Source: Pleomorphomonas carboxyditropha
GTDB lineage: Bacteria > Pseudomonadota > Alphaproteobacteria > Rhizobiales > Pleomorphomonadaceae
Length of the DNA stretch: 48,044 nt
Direction: 5' to 3'
Assembly (NCBI RefSeq): GCF_002770725.1
Contig: NZ_NQVN01000029.1
Span: 1 to 48,044, forward strand
A program made the position numbers and the translations under genes. Every line of letters begins with the position of its first letter. The stretch's first letter is position 1. Below, piece by piece: positions 40,388 through 48,044 of the stretch. The notes below the pieces were generated by a model. That model made no database searches, was not told where the DNA came from, and saw nothing but the letters and a program-made list of their open reading frames with translations.

Positions 40388-41362
40388 ATGACGATCAGTT
40401 CCCCTCGGACGACAGGCGAGGAGGCTCCCCGCCTTTACCCCGGCCCTGACGATGACAAAGCACCCGGAGGGGCCGGGGCGCTGAAGCGGTTGTTCGCTGC
40501 TGGCGATCTTCCGGGACTCCTGCGCGATGGCGCTCGCTTGTTCCTGACACTTCTCACGACTACGGGCGATCACGGCGATGCGGCTGCAAGAGCCGATGGC
40601 GAGGCGCTGTCCCGCTGGTGGGGCGAGGCCGATGACCACGAGGACCGGTTCGCCCGCGCCTTCGCCGCCTATCTTCTGGACGGCAAGGCGTTGCCGGCCG
40701 GGCCGCGCGCGGCGTTCCGCCGTTTCCGGGCCTGGCTGATCGAGGCCTACCTGACGATGCGGCGGCTCGGCGTGGCGGTTGCGCCCGAGGTGGGCGATGT
40801 GTTCGACCGGCTGCTGGCCACCGATCTGGCGCTCGGCGAAGCGCGCCGGGCGGCCGGCGATCTCGGTCCGGTGTCGGCCGATCTCGGGGCGTTGCGGGCG
40901 GCGGCGGAAGCCGAGGCCGAGGAGCGGTTGACCCAGGCGATCATGCGGCCGGTGCGGGCGGCGCGCCAAAAATGGTATCGCGACGGGCTGGCGGCGGCGA
41001 CGCGCGAGGCCGAGGGGCGGATCGACGCGCTGCCGGTCTACCGGGCGACCGAGTGGCTGACCAACCGCCGCTGGCTGGGCGATGCGCCCCGCCCGCTGCC
41101 CGTGCTCAGGCTGTCGCGGCCGATCCTGGTCGAGCGCTATGGCGAGGCGGTGCTGGCGGCGCGGCGGCGACAACAAGCCCTACCGCGAGCTGCCGATCGG
41201 CGGACTGCGCGCGGTCGTGGCTAGCGGGCGCCGGGCGGGGAGCGGCGGCGTCCGCTCGACCTTCGCGAGAACATCGGCCGGCAGTTTGCCCTCAAGCTGG
41301 GTCGCAAGCCGACCGACGGCGAGGTAGCACGGGAATATCAGACGTTCCGGCAGGCGCGGTGA
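40388..41362 (+). pseudogene. Internally deleted copy of the large gene at 45684 (array module E)
   Basis: The ATG 40388 frame (GGAGAAT upstream) runs 278 codons to TAG 41224. From about 40680 to 41165 the DNA differs from 46014-46490 at only a few bases: FRRFRAWLIEAYLTMRRLGV, VGDVFDRLLATDLALGEARR. At GTGCTGGCGGCG it jumps to sequence matching about 47234-47290 (PYRELPIGGLRAVVAS, now in another frame). It then ends in the tail LRENIGRQFALKLGRKPTDG, VAREYQTFRQAR at 41362. The middle and part of the end of the parent gene are therefore missing. The 278-residue product could still be made. Confidence 0.75.
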
Positions 41363-41504
41363 GAGCGGGGTTTACGAGGTGTGGCAAGATGGTGGCTTGA
41401 GGTCACCATGATATTCGTTGTGATCTCCGTGGATAGCCCGTTGTCCATCCGCACCTTATCGGGGTAGGATTTGTTGTTCTTCTCCGATAAGTAGAGTTTT
41501 GTAT

Positions 41505-42698
41505 ATGGAAGCGTTAGCCTATAGGATTTTCCAAACCGGCAACTCCAATTCCCTCTTTTTCTCCTGGGGAATGCTGTTTGCTTTTGCGGCGATTGTCGTT
41601 GCCTTGGTGAAGCCTAAGTTTCGATTGGGGCGGGCCGCTTATTTCTTTGTCATGGGGTTATGTCTTCTATTTTTGGGAATGAGATATTTCATCGATGGCT
41701 TCTTTCTAGAGGCGTTGAAGAATGATTATTTGTTCGAATTGCTGCTGGCCAGCTATTCTTGCCTCATCATAGGAACTGTTTTGCTCGGTCTTGCTTCAGC
41801 AGCAAGATCAAATGACGCATATGGCCACTGGAAAAACTGGTACTTGGGATTTATCCCGATTATCAGCCTTGTATTGCTTTTCAAGCGATCGCAGGAGCCG
41901 GCGAAATCGGGCTTTCCGCGGCTTGCCCGAAACATCCTGCTCGTCATCTTAGGCTTGTTTCTGTTTGGATCTGGCAGAATGCTGACGGTTCTCACGGATC
42001 GAAATAGTGAGCAGATTGCTCGCAACGAGCAGAACGACCCGCAACTGCAAAGAAAAGTGGGGCGGTACGAGCTGCAAAATCGTGGCTTGAACGGTTGGCT
42101 GAAGGAAGTGGCCGGGAACATCCATCCCCCTGAGATCATCGATGAGTCCACGGTTATGACCTCGGCAGAGGTTGATGAGGCTACACTCCGCTTCGTTTAT
42201 GAGCGTGCCGATGGACGCGTTCCCTATTCGCGGCTGTGGCTAAACATGAAGACTTATGAGATGTGCAAAGCGGCAAATTTCATTGCTTTGATAGAAGCGG
42301 GTGGGACCATCGAGAAGAAATATATCGGGCAGCAGGGGGTGCCTCTAGGCGAAGCGAAAGCGAATACCCAGCTTTGTGAGCAACTGCAGGTTCAAATTCC
42401 GCAGATCGTGCGGGAAATTGTCAATGAATGGCAGATGACGCGTCAGCTCGACAGCGAGACGGTCTGGTCTTTTAGTGAATATAAAGATGGTAAACTTAAC
42501 GCTTATTATGATTATTCGGGTGATCAGAAAAATATAAAATGGGATGATGTAAGACGTAGACTATGTCGCGGTTTTATGTTTGTTGAAGCGATGGCTTTTG
42601 GTGTTGATGTTCGGGGGGTATATAGAACGCCGCAAAAGGTCGAGATCGCTGATCTGGTTGTGAATGACGCGTCATGTGAAGCTTTTCGTGGCAAATAG
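41505..42698 (+). CDS. Polytopic membrane protein with C-terminal domain (long paralogue)
   Basis: 397 residues from ATG 41505. The membrane domain (1-160) has about five segments and matches the protein at 33954: KPKFRLGRAAYFFVMGLCLL, LLGLASAARSNDAYGHWKNW, LLFKRSQEPAKSG. The C-terminal 230 residues are soluble (YELQNRGLNGWLKEVAGNIH, ATLRFVYERADGRVPYSRLW, MKTYEMCKAANFIALIEAGG) and unlike any family I recognise; ERADG...C...N.....AGG recalls small host envelope proteins of no known role. Low GC. It follows module E as the short paralogue follows module B. Confidence 0.72.
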   Translation: MEALAYRIFQTGNSNSLFFSWGMLFAFAAIVVALVKPKFRLGRAAYFFVMGLCLLFLGMRYFIDGFFLEALKNDYLFELLLASYSCLIIGTVLLGLASAARSNDAYGHWKNWYLGFIPIISLVLLFKRSQEPAKSGFPRLARNILLVILGLFLFGSGRMLTVLTDRNSEQIARNEQNDPQLQRKVGRYELQNRGLNGWLKEVAGNIHPPEIIDESTVMTSAEVDEATLRFVYERADGRVPYSRLWLNMKTYEMCKAANFIALIEAGGTIEKKYIGQQGVPLGEAKANTQLCEQLQVQIPQIVREIVNEWQMTRQLDSETVWSFSEYKDGKLNAYYDYSGDQKNIKWDDVRRRLCRGFMFVEAMAFGVDVRGVYRTPQKVEIADLVVNDASCEAFRGK

Positions 42699-42830
42699 AG
42701 CATTTATCGCTGGGACTTTAGGCAACAGGCCGTCGCGTACGCCTACGCCTGATATCAATGGTTTTTCCACGCAGAAACGACTGGCATTCACGAAATGCCG
42801 TTGTCGTTGCGATCGGCGGTTCGCCACAGC

Positions 42831-42859
42831 GGAAACCTTTCCCACCCTAGCATCCGGCA
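42831..42859 (+). promoter_or_regulatory. Bipartite array element, copy F
   Basis: GGAAACC, 9 nt, CTAG, CATCCGGCA; 53 nt before TTG 42884. Confidence 0.68.
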
Positions 42860-42883
42860 TTCTGGTCACTGGGGAATGCCGCC

Positions 42884-45763
42884 TTGTCGCATACAGCCAA
42901 TTACATCGCTTGGAGGGAAAGGCGCGGTCTGGAGGACGGTGCCCGCGCGAAGCTCCAGACAGCCGCCGCGACGGGAGACCCGACCAATACCGCACAAGCC
43001 CAGGAGATTGCAAGCCAAGTCGCCGCTGCAACGGGCAACAGGCCCGCGCCGGCCGGGCTGGTCGAAGATAATCGCGAGCTATTCGACAAAATCGTTGTCG
43101 ACGCAAAGCTGGACGCAATTCGAGCCAGCGCGCCCAAGCTCGCCGAATGGCTGGACCAACGGCAAAACTTTGCCCTCGTCAAGGGCGATCTCGACAATCT
43201 CCTGCCAATCGCGACGACCATTGCAAGAATTGGTGAGCCTCCGAAAGCGCCGCCTCTCTGGCAGATGTGGCCGAAGGATCGGCAGAGCCTTGCCTCTGCT
43301 CCAACCCAGGCAACATTCGGCAATCCTGGAGCGAATACCGTCGGCCCGCTGAAGAGCACGGCGGATAAAATGGCGTCGGCAGCGGGGCAGGTGACGAAGG
43401 GCGCGGGAGATGCCGCTTTTGTGCCGATACTGCCGACGCAGGAGATGTCGAACGCTGGTGCTACGGGGGCGCCAGAGGCAAAGAAGAACCCGAACGACAA
43501 TGCCACGGGAATACCGGGTGCGACCACTGCCCAACCGGCATCAGTGGCGGTTCTTCCGATTCAGGCGACCGGACAGGCTTTTGTTTCCGCAGCGCCGGGA
43601 GCGCAGGCCGATCTGAGCGTCAACGCTGCCGAAGCGCCCAGGACGACCATTGATAATTCAGGCTACTGGACGAGCTATGGCTCGGTTCCTTCAGCTCAAG
43701 CGGAAGAGAAAGGGTGGGCGTCGAACTGGGAGCTAGTCTTCCCCACACCGGAGGAAAAGGCCGATCGCGAGAAACACATTGATCGTATCGTCAACGCGGC
43801 GAATGCCAGTGACGAAGATATGGCCGATCTCCGCTTATGGATACAGCAGCAGAAATACTTCAACGTAGAGCGTCTCGATGATGTTCTCTCCCGTACCCAC
43901 GCCGGCAAGACGCCCCCCAACGAAGCGCGGGCAGAGCTGGAGCCCTTGTTTGCGCCGATCACCAACGCCATTGCCCGGGGGCTCTGGGGTTTCGCTCTGG
44001 CTTATAACTATAGTGAATACGAATATTACGCACAACTAGCGAAAGATAGTGGTCGTTCTTTCGATGAAATTCTAGCCAATACAAAAATATTAGATGGATT
44101 AGTCGCCAGTCCTGTCGATATTTACGATGCAACATCTCGATGGTTGCTTGCGAAAATTTCTTCTGGAACCAGAGATGAAAATGTTTCCCGTTCTGTATAT
44201 TATGCTCAACGAGTCGGAAAATTATATGAACGTATCAATTCACTACCATGGTCGGTAACCGCTACCCGATATGCCAATTTAAGAAACGGACCAGGGAAAG
44301 ATCAGTCCACAACTGGACAAGTTTCGAAATATTTTGGTGATATTCTCGAGGAACCTGTCGGCTTTACATCTCTTTTACTGGAATCGATACTCGAAGGTAT
44401 GCCTATTGACGCCGCGGCGATGGCAGCGGCGGGGGTGACGAAGAGCCCTGGCGTCGGCATCGCGGTGGCGACCACGGGATCGTTTATCCAGAATCGCTTT
44501 ACGGCGTCGAGTGATTACCTTGCGAAGCAGGGTCTCGACATTAGGACGCTAGAGGGAGCTCGACGGGCCGCCACTGATCAGAAATTGTTCGATGAGGCGA
44601 AAACATACGGCGAAACGAGAGCGCTTTTCATCGCCTTAATGGACGGCCTTTCTGCGCATATGGCCGGCAAGCAGTTGGTAGAAAGTCCCATTGGCAACGC
44701 ACTCGTTCAGATATCCGCGCCGGCTGCAATGGCAATGGCTGGAGAAGCTGCGGCGCAGACGGCGTCTGGTCAAGATCCCGATTTGAACGCGATCCTTCTC
44801 AAGGGCCTGGGGGCACTGGTAAAGAGCGCGGCGCAGCAGGCTGGCGAGGCTGGCTTCAAAGCCATTGGCGAAGGCCTTGCCAAAGCTCAGGTGGCCATGC
44901 GGAACCAAGCCATGTTGCGACAACTGTCCGAGCAAGCTTCTGTTTCGAAGATACGTAGACAGCAGCCGGAGGTGTTCCGTGGCCTGGTCGATAACGTGAC
45001 GCAGGGCACACCCGCCGAATATGTCTACATTCCGATCGAGAGATTCGTCGATACTCTGAAAAGTAACGGCGCTGATCCCTGGCAGATCGCCAGAGGACTA
45101 AAAGGCATGACGCGGGCCGAATATGACGCCGCCCTCCTAAGTGGCGGAGACCTGCGCATTCGCACTTCTGCTTTCGTGACCGATCTTTCGAGCACGAAGG
45201 AGGGCACCGCCCTCATGCCTGATATGAAATTCAATCCGCTTGGCATGACGACGGAAAAGGCTAACGAGTTTGTCGCGCAGGCCATGGGGAAAATTCAGGA
45301 GATTGCGGACGAGGCCGTGCGTCAGGGATTCACTGCCCCAGACGAGCCGTCCAGGAGAGCGAACGAAGCGGCGCCGGCGGGACGTGAACAGGCAGGTGCT
45401 CCCGCCGCCTCTAGCACCAAGACCGCTACCGATCCCACTCCCGCCACAGGTTCCCAAGGGCTGAATGCGCTCTCTAGCGAAAAGGCGACCGCCAGCCCGC
45501 CAGACAAGGCGGATTCAGTCGCCAGCAACTCGGTAAAGCGGCCAGCCGTTGATGGCGGGAAGGAGACCGTCTCTTTGCCCCCCTCCGCAGCCAAAGACAC
45601 GCTCATGGATTCGGCGTCGCCGTCCGCGCTCGTCCCGTCCAAAATAGCCGTTACCCCCGTTTTCACCCCTTCGGAGAAGATTGATGTCCCCCTCAGAGAT
45701 GGCCACCAATACGGTCCTTCTATCCCAAGGAGCAAAAAAGCCCATATACCTCGGCCAGAATGA
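42884..45763 (+). CDS. Large polyvalent-type virion protein (array module F)
   Basis: 959 residues from TTG 42884 (GGGGA upstream). N-module SHTANYIAWRERRGLEDGAR to about 105 (NRPAPAGLVEDNREL, LDAIRASAPKLAEWLD); Pro/Ala-rich linker (120-270); an A/T-rich helical segment at about 370-510 (AYNYSEYEYYAQLAKDSGRS, SRSVYYAQRVGKLYERINSL); a glycine/alanine-rich block at 507-680 (AAMAAAGVTKSPGVGIAVAT, YLAKQGLDIRTLEGARRAAT, ALFIALMDGLSAHMAGKQLV) typical of giant phage ejection proteins; and a polyvalent-type domain at 710-775 (AEYVYIPIERFVDTLKSNGA, SGGDLRIRTSAFVTDLSS). It ends in a low-complexity tail containing KDTLMDSASP, where module D ends. Its last 80 nt overlap the next gene in another frame. 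Confidence 0.76.
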   Translation: MSHTANYIAWRERRGLEDGARAKLQTAAATGDPTNTAQAQEIASQVAAATGNRPAPAGLVEDNRELFDKIVVDAKLDAIRASAPKLAEWLDQRQNFALVKGDLDNLLPIATTIARIGEPPKAPPLWQMWPKDRQSLASAPTQATFGNPGANTVGPLKSTADKMASAAGQVTKGAGDAAFVPILPTQEMSNAGATGAPEAKKNPNDNATGIPGATTAQPASVAVLPIQATGQAFVSAAPGAQADLSVNAAEAPRTTIDNSGYWTSYGSVPSAQAEEKGWASNWELVFPTPEEKADREKHIDRIVNAANASDEDMADLRLWIQQQKYFNVERLDDVLSRTHAGKTPPNEARAELEPLFAPITNAIARGLWGFALAYNYSEYEYYAQLAKDSGRSFDEILANTKILDGLVASPVDIYDATSRWLLAKISSGTRDENVSRSVYYAQRVGKLYERINSLPWSVTATRYANLRNGPGKDQSTTGQVSKYFGDILEEPVGFTSLLLESILEGMPIDAAAMAAAGVTKSPGVGIAVATTGSFIQNRFTASSDYLAKQGLDIRTLEGARRAATDQKLFDEAKTYGETRALFIALMDGLSAHMAGKQLVESPIGNALVQISAPAAMAMAGEAAAQTASGQDPDLNAILLKGLGALVKSAAQQAGEAGFKAIGEGLAKAQVAMRNQAMLRQLSEQASVSKIRRQQPEVFRGLVDNVTQGTPAEYVYIPIERFVDTLKSNGADPWQIARGLKGMTRAEYDAALLSGGDLRIRTSAFVTDLSSTKEGTALMPDMKFNPLGMTTEKANEFVAQAMGKIQEIADEAVRQGFTAPDEPSRRANEAAPAGREQAGAPAASSTKTATDPTPATGSQGLNALSSEKATASPPDKADSVASNSVKRPAVDGGKETVSLPPSAAKDTLMDSASPSALVPSKIAVTPVFTPSEKIDVPLRDGHQYGPSIPRSKKAHIPRPE

Positions 45764-48044
45764 GGCCGCGCTGGATGTGACCGAGGCGCGAGCAGGCAAG
45801 GCAGCGGACCAGCCGCCCATGACTGCGGATGGCGCTAACCCGCCTGCGGGCCAGGATGGCAACGCTCTGAAGCGATTGTTCGAGACGGCTGACCCTTCGG
45901 CCCTGCTGCTCGAGGCCGGGCGCCGCTTTCTCGCCATGGAGCGACGGAGCGATACCGCCGATATCGGGCATCAATTCGCCCGCGCCTTCGCCGCTTCTCT
46001 TCTTGAGGACAAGGCGTTGCCGGCCGGGCCGCGCTTGGCGTTCCGCCGTTTCCGGGCCTGGCTGATCGAGGCCTACCTGACGATGCGGCGGCTCGGCGTG
46101 GCGGTCGCGCCCGAGGTGGGCGATGTGTTCGACCGGCTGCTGGCCACCGATCTGGCGCTCGGCGAAGCGCGCCGGGCGGCCGGCGATCTCGGTCCGGTGT
46201 CGGCCGATCTCGGGGCGTTGCGGGCGGCGGCGGAAGCCGAGGCCGAGGAGCGGCTGACCCAGGCGATCATGCGGCCGGTGCGGGCGGCGCGCGAAAAATG
46301 GTATCGCGACGGGCTGGCGGCGGCGACGCGCGAGGCCGAGGGGCGGATCGACGCGCTGCCGGTCTACCGGGCGACCGAGTGGCTGACCAACCGCCGCCGG
46401 CTGGGCGATGCGCCCCGCCCGCTGCCCGTGCTCAGGCTGTCGCGGCCGATCCTGGTCGAGCGCTATGGCGAGGCGGTGCTGGCGGCGCTGCCGCGCGGGC
46501 GTTCCACCGCCTATGCCGCCGAGGGCGGCGTCGACCCCGACGAGGCGGCCGGCCTGTTCGGCTTTTCGAGCGGCGACGAGATGATCCAGGCGATGGCGCT
46601 GGCGCCGAGGCGCGGCGCGACGATCGCCGCCGAGGCCCGCCGCCTGATGATCGAGCGCCATGGCGACCCGCTCGTCGACGGCACGTTGCCGGAAAAGGCG
46701 CTCGCCGCCATCCATGGCGGCCGGATGGCCGACTGGCTGGCCGCCGAGCTCCGGGCGCTGGCCGGCCCGGCCGGCGAGGACAGGCCGCTGACGGCGGCGG
46801 CGGCGCAGGATTTCGCCCGCGCGGCGCTGGCCGGAACGCCGGTGCGCGACGCCGTCGACGCCCGGCGCCACCTGGCCGCCGAGCGGCGGGCCGGCGAGGA
46901 AGCGGCGAAGCTTTCCGCCTCCGGCGAGGAGGGGCAAAGGAGCAAGAAGCTCTACGACGCCCGGCGCCGGCAGCTTCTCAACCTGGCGCTCCACGCCGAG
47001 GCGCGGCGGATCGCCGACGATCTCCAGGCGGCGGAACGGACGGTGCGCCGTCTCGACCGGCCGGACCGGCCGGAGGTGACGCAGGGCATCGACGGCTGGC
47101 CGGCCATCGACGCCATCCTCGACCGGTTCGAGTTTCGCAAACCCGGCGACCCGGCGCCGCGCGGCGCCGTGGCCGCCTTCGCGAAGGCGATGACGGCGGC
47201 CGGCCGGGAGAACGAGCTGGCGCTTGCCGACGCCGTGCTGGCCGGCGGCGAGGGGCGGCCCTATCGCGAATTGCCGGCCGGCGAGCTCCGCGCGGTGGTC
47301 GCCAGCCTCGAGAACATCGAACACGCCATCGGCCGCAACGACGCGCTGGTGGACGCGCGCGGGCGGCAAAGCCTCAGCGCGGCGGTGGCCGAAGCGGTGG
47401 CCGCCGTGGCGCGGGCGCCGGGCGGCACGGAGGGTGGGACGGGGGCTCGCCCCGTCGACCCCGGCCGCGCCGCCGCCGAGCTGCTGCGCGAGATCGCCGG
47501 CGACGGGGCGCCGTCGGTCCGCCGGCTGGCCGCGTCGATCAATGCGGCGAGGCAGGCGCTCGGCCGCCGCCGGCAGCGGGCGGCGGCGGACATCGCGGCG
47601 CTCTACGCGCCCTACGCGGCGGACGAGCGGCGGGCGATGGGCGTGCGCCGCTTCCTGCCGGGGCTGGGGCGGTCGCTGTCGCGCTGGGAGATGATCGCCA
47701 TCGCGCTCAACGCCGGCAACGAAGCCGGCCATGCCCGCCTGGCCGGCGGCGGGGCGGGGCTGGCGCCGGAGGCGGTGCCGCCGATCCTGGCGGCGCTCGA
47801 CGCCCGCGACGCCCGCTTCATCGCGGCGGTGTGGGATTATCTCGAGGGCTTCCGGGGCGAGATCGCCGCGCGCGAGCGGCGGGCAACCGGCGGGACGCCG
47901 GCGTGGGTCGGGGCGCGGCCGGTGACCGTCGGCGGCGTCGCGCTGAAGGGCGGCTTCTATCCGCTGGCCGGCGCGGGCGACCTCGCCGCGGCGGTGCGGG
48001 CCGGCCGGTTCGCCAAGGCCACGGCCATGACCGGAGGCGATGGC
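45684..48044 (+). CDS. Giant polyvalent-type virion protein, partial (array module G)
   Basis: Open from ATG 45684 (GGAGAAG upstream) to the window end, 787 codons without a stop. Residues about 113-156 PAGPRLAFRRFRAWLIEAYL, TMRRLGVAVAPEVGDVFDRL form the helical block found in phage polyvalent proteins. At 663-686 SLSRWEMIAIALNAGNEAGH, then FIAAVWDYLEGFRGEIAARE with RRATG, and GGFYPLAG (about 756) are the conserved series of the same class. Very GC-rich, unlike the A/T-rich middles of D and F. It overlaps module F by 80 nt, so the two are probably co-translated. From the remnant at 41303-41362, its end outside the window should read ...RKPTDGEVAREYQTFRQA. Confidence 0.8.
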   Translation, partial: MSPSEMATNTVLLSQGAKKPIYLGQNEAALDVTEARAGKAADQPPMTADGANPPAGQDGNALKRLFETADPSALLLEAGRRFLAMERRSDTADIGHQFARAFAASLLEDKALPAGPRLAFRRFRAWLIEAYLTMRRLGVAVAPEVGDVFDRLLATDLALGEARRAAGDLGPVSADLGALRAAAEAEAEERLTQAIMRPVRAAREKWYRDGLAAATREAEGRIDALPVYRATEWLTNRRRLGDAPRPLPVLRLSRPILVERYGEAVLAALPRGRSTAYAAEGGVDPDEAAGLFGFSSGDEMIQAMALAPRRGATIAAEARRLMIERHGDPLVDGTLPEKALAAIHGGRMADWLAAELRALAGPAGEDRPLTAAAAQDFARAALAGTPVRDAVDARRHLAAERRAGEEAAKLSASGEEGQRSKKLYDARRRQLLNLALHAEARRIADDLQAAERTVRRLDRPDRPEVTQGIDGWPAIDAILDRFEFRKPGDPAPRGAVAAFAKAMTAAGRENELALADAVLAGGEGRPYRELPAGELRAVVASLENIEHAIGRNDALVDARGRQSLSAAVAEAVAAVARAPGGTEGGTGARPVDPGRAAAELLREIAGDGAPSVRRLAASINAARQALGRRRQRAAADIAALYAPYAADERRAMGVRRFLPGLGRSLSRWEMIAIALNAGNEAGHARLAGGGAGLAPEAVPPILAALDARDARFIAAVWDYLEGFRGEIAARERRATGGTPAWVGARPVTVGGVALKGGFYPLAGAGDLAAAVRAGRFAKATAMTGGDG

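Noticed and set aside
19142-42859. Reading the bipartite element as an ECF sigma promoter (GGAAC...CGTC)
   Set aside because: The distance between the GGAAAC and CRTC-like parts is 13-14 nt, shorter than the usual 15-17, and copy T lacks the CRTC part. Kept as an unnamed element.
35089-45763. Diversity-generating retroelement
   Set aside because: No reverse transcriptase or adenine-directed template/variable repeat pair. The variation between modules is by block exchange and deletion, not by scattered A substitutions.
45720-47732. 670-codon antisense frame opposite module G
   Set aside because: Same effect: the product is Arg/Gly/Pro/His-rich with no recognisable motif, while the sense frame matches polyvalent virion proteins.
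19142-48044. Complete prophage
   Set aside because: No integrase, repressor, terminase, portal, capsid, lysis gene or att-type direct repeats are visible in the window. The right end is not in view, so this is rejected only for the visible part.

Overview
The window is GC-rich DNA of an alphaproteobacterium, most likely Hyphomicrobiales (Rhizobiales). This is inferred from the gene families, a rhizobial-type intergenic palindrome at 22907-23013, and the carbohydrate ABC, CcdAB, MqsRA and DUF3309 genes. No rRNA, tRNA, integrase or CRISPR array is visible, so the taxonomic call is an inference.

The left part (1-19040) is ordinary chromosome with accessory traits. It holds the 5' part of an IS110-type transposase (cut by the window edge), a class II Fic protein, and a six-gene minus-strand sugar operon (lacI-type regulator, binding protein, two permeases, GH172/DUF2961 glycosidase, MalK-type ATPase) with two overlapping perfect palindromic operators upstream. 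It continues with a two-HKD phospholipase D-like protein, a LysE exporter, a divergent MFS/TetR pair with two operator sites, a GATase, a Sel1-like protein, two toxin-antitoxin pairs (CcdAB, MqsRA) and a DUF3309 mini-protein. A family of paired-palindrome repeats of about 150-300 bp occupies many intergenic gaps.

The right part (19142-48044, open at the edge) is phage-derived. It starts with a tight overlapping block of T7-type genes: tail tubular proteins A and B, a gp13-like GNAT protein and a gp14-like core protein. No portal, capsid, scaffold or terminase gene lies beside them. After a lipoprotein and a histidine-phosphatase gene comes a 23-kb array of very large ejection/polyvalent virion proteins in full, truncated and fragment copies. 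Two share the same upstream DNA and N-terminus but carry different peptidoglycan-hydrolase-type domains (a lysozyme-like one versus a remnant M15 peptidase). Others share an N-terminal module, a polyvalent-protein-type C-terminal domain, or a short C-terminal tail. Between them sit small membrane proteins, mostly on the opposite strand, two copies of a polytopic membrane protein, and three operons of small exported proteins.

A bipartite DNA element, GRAAACC-N8/9-YTAG-N5-GGC, lies 47-80 bp upstream of the tail block and of every array module (seven copies). It ties the tail genes and the array together as one regulon. The simplest reading is a domesticated or satellite podovirus-type tail/ejectosome with a recombining, polymorphic set of ejected proteins and neighbouring membrane or periplasmic proteins that could be self-protection factors. 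That functional reading is inference; the repeats, shared modules and gene order are read directly from the sequence.
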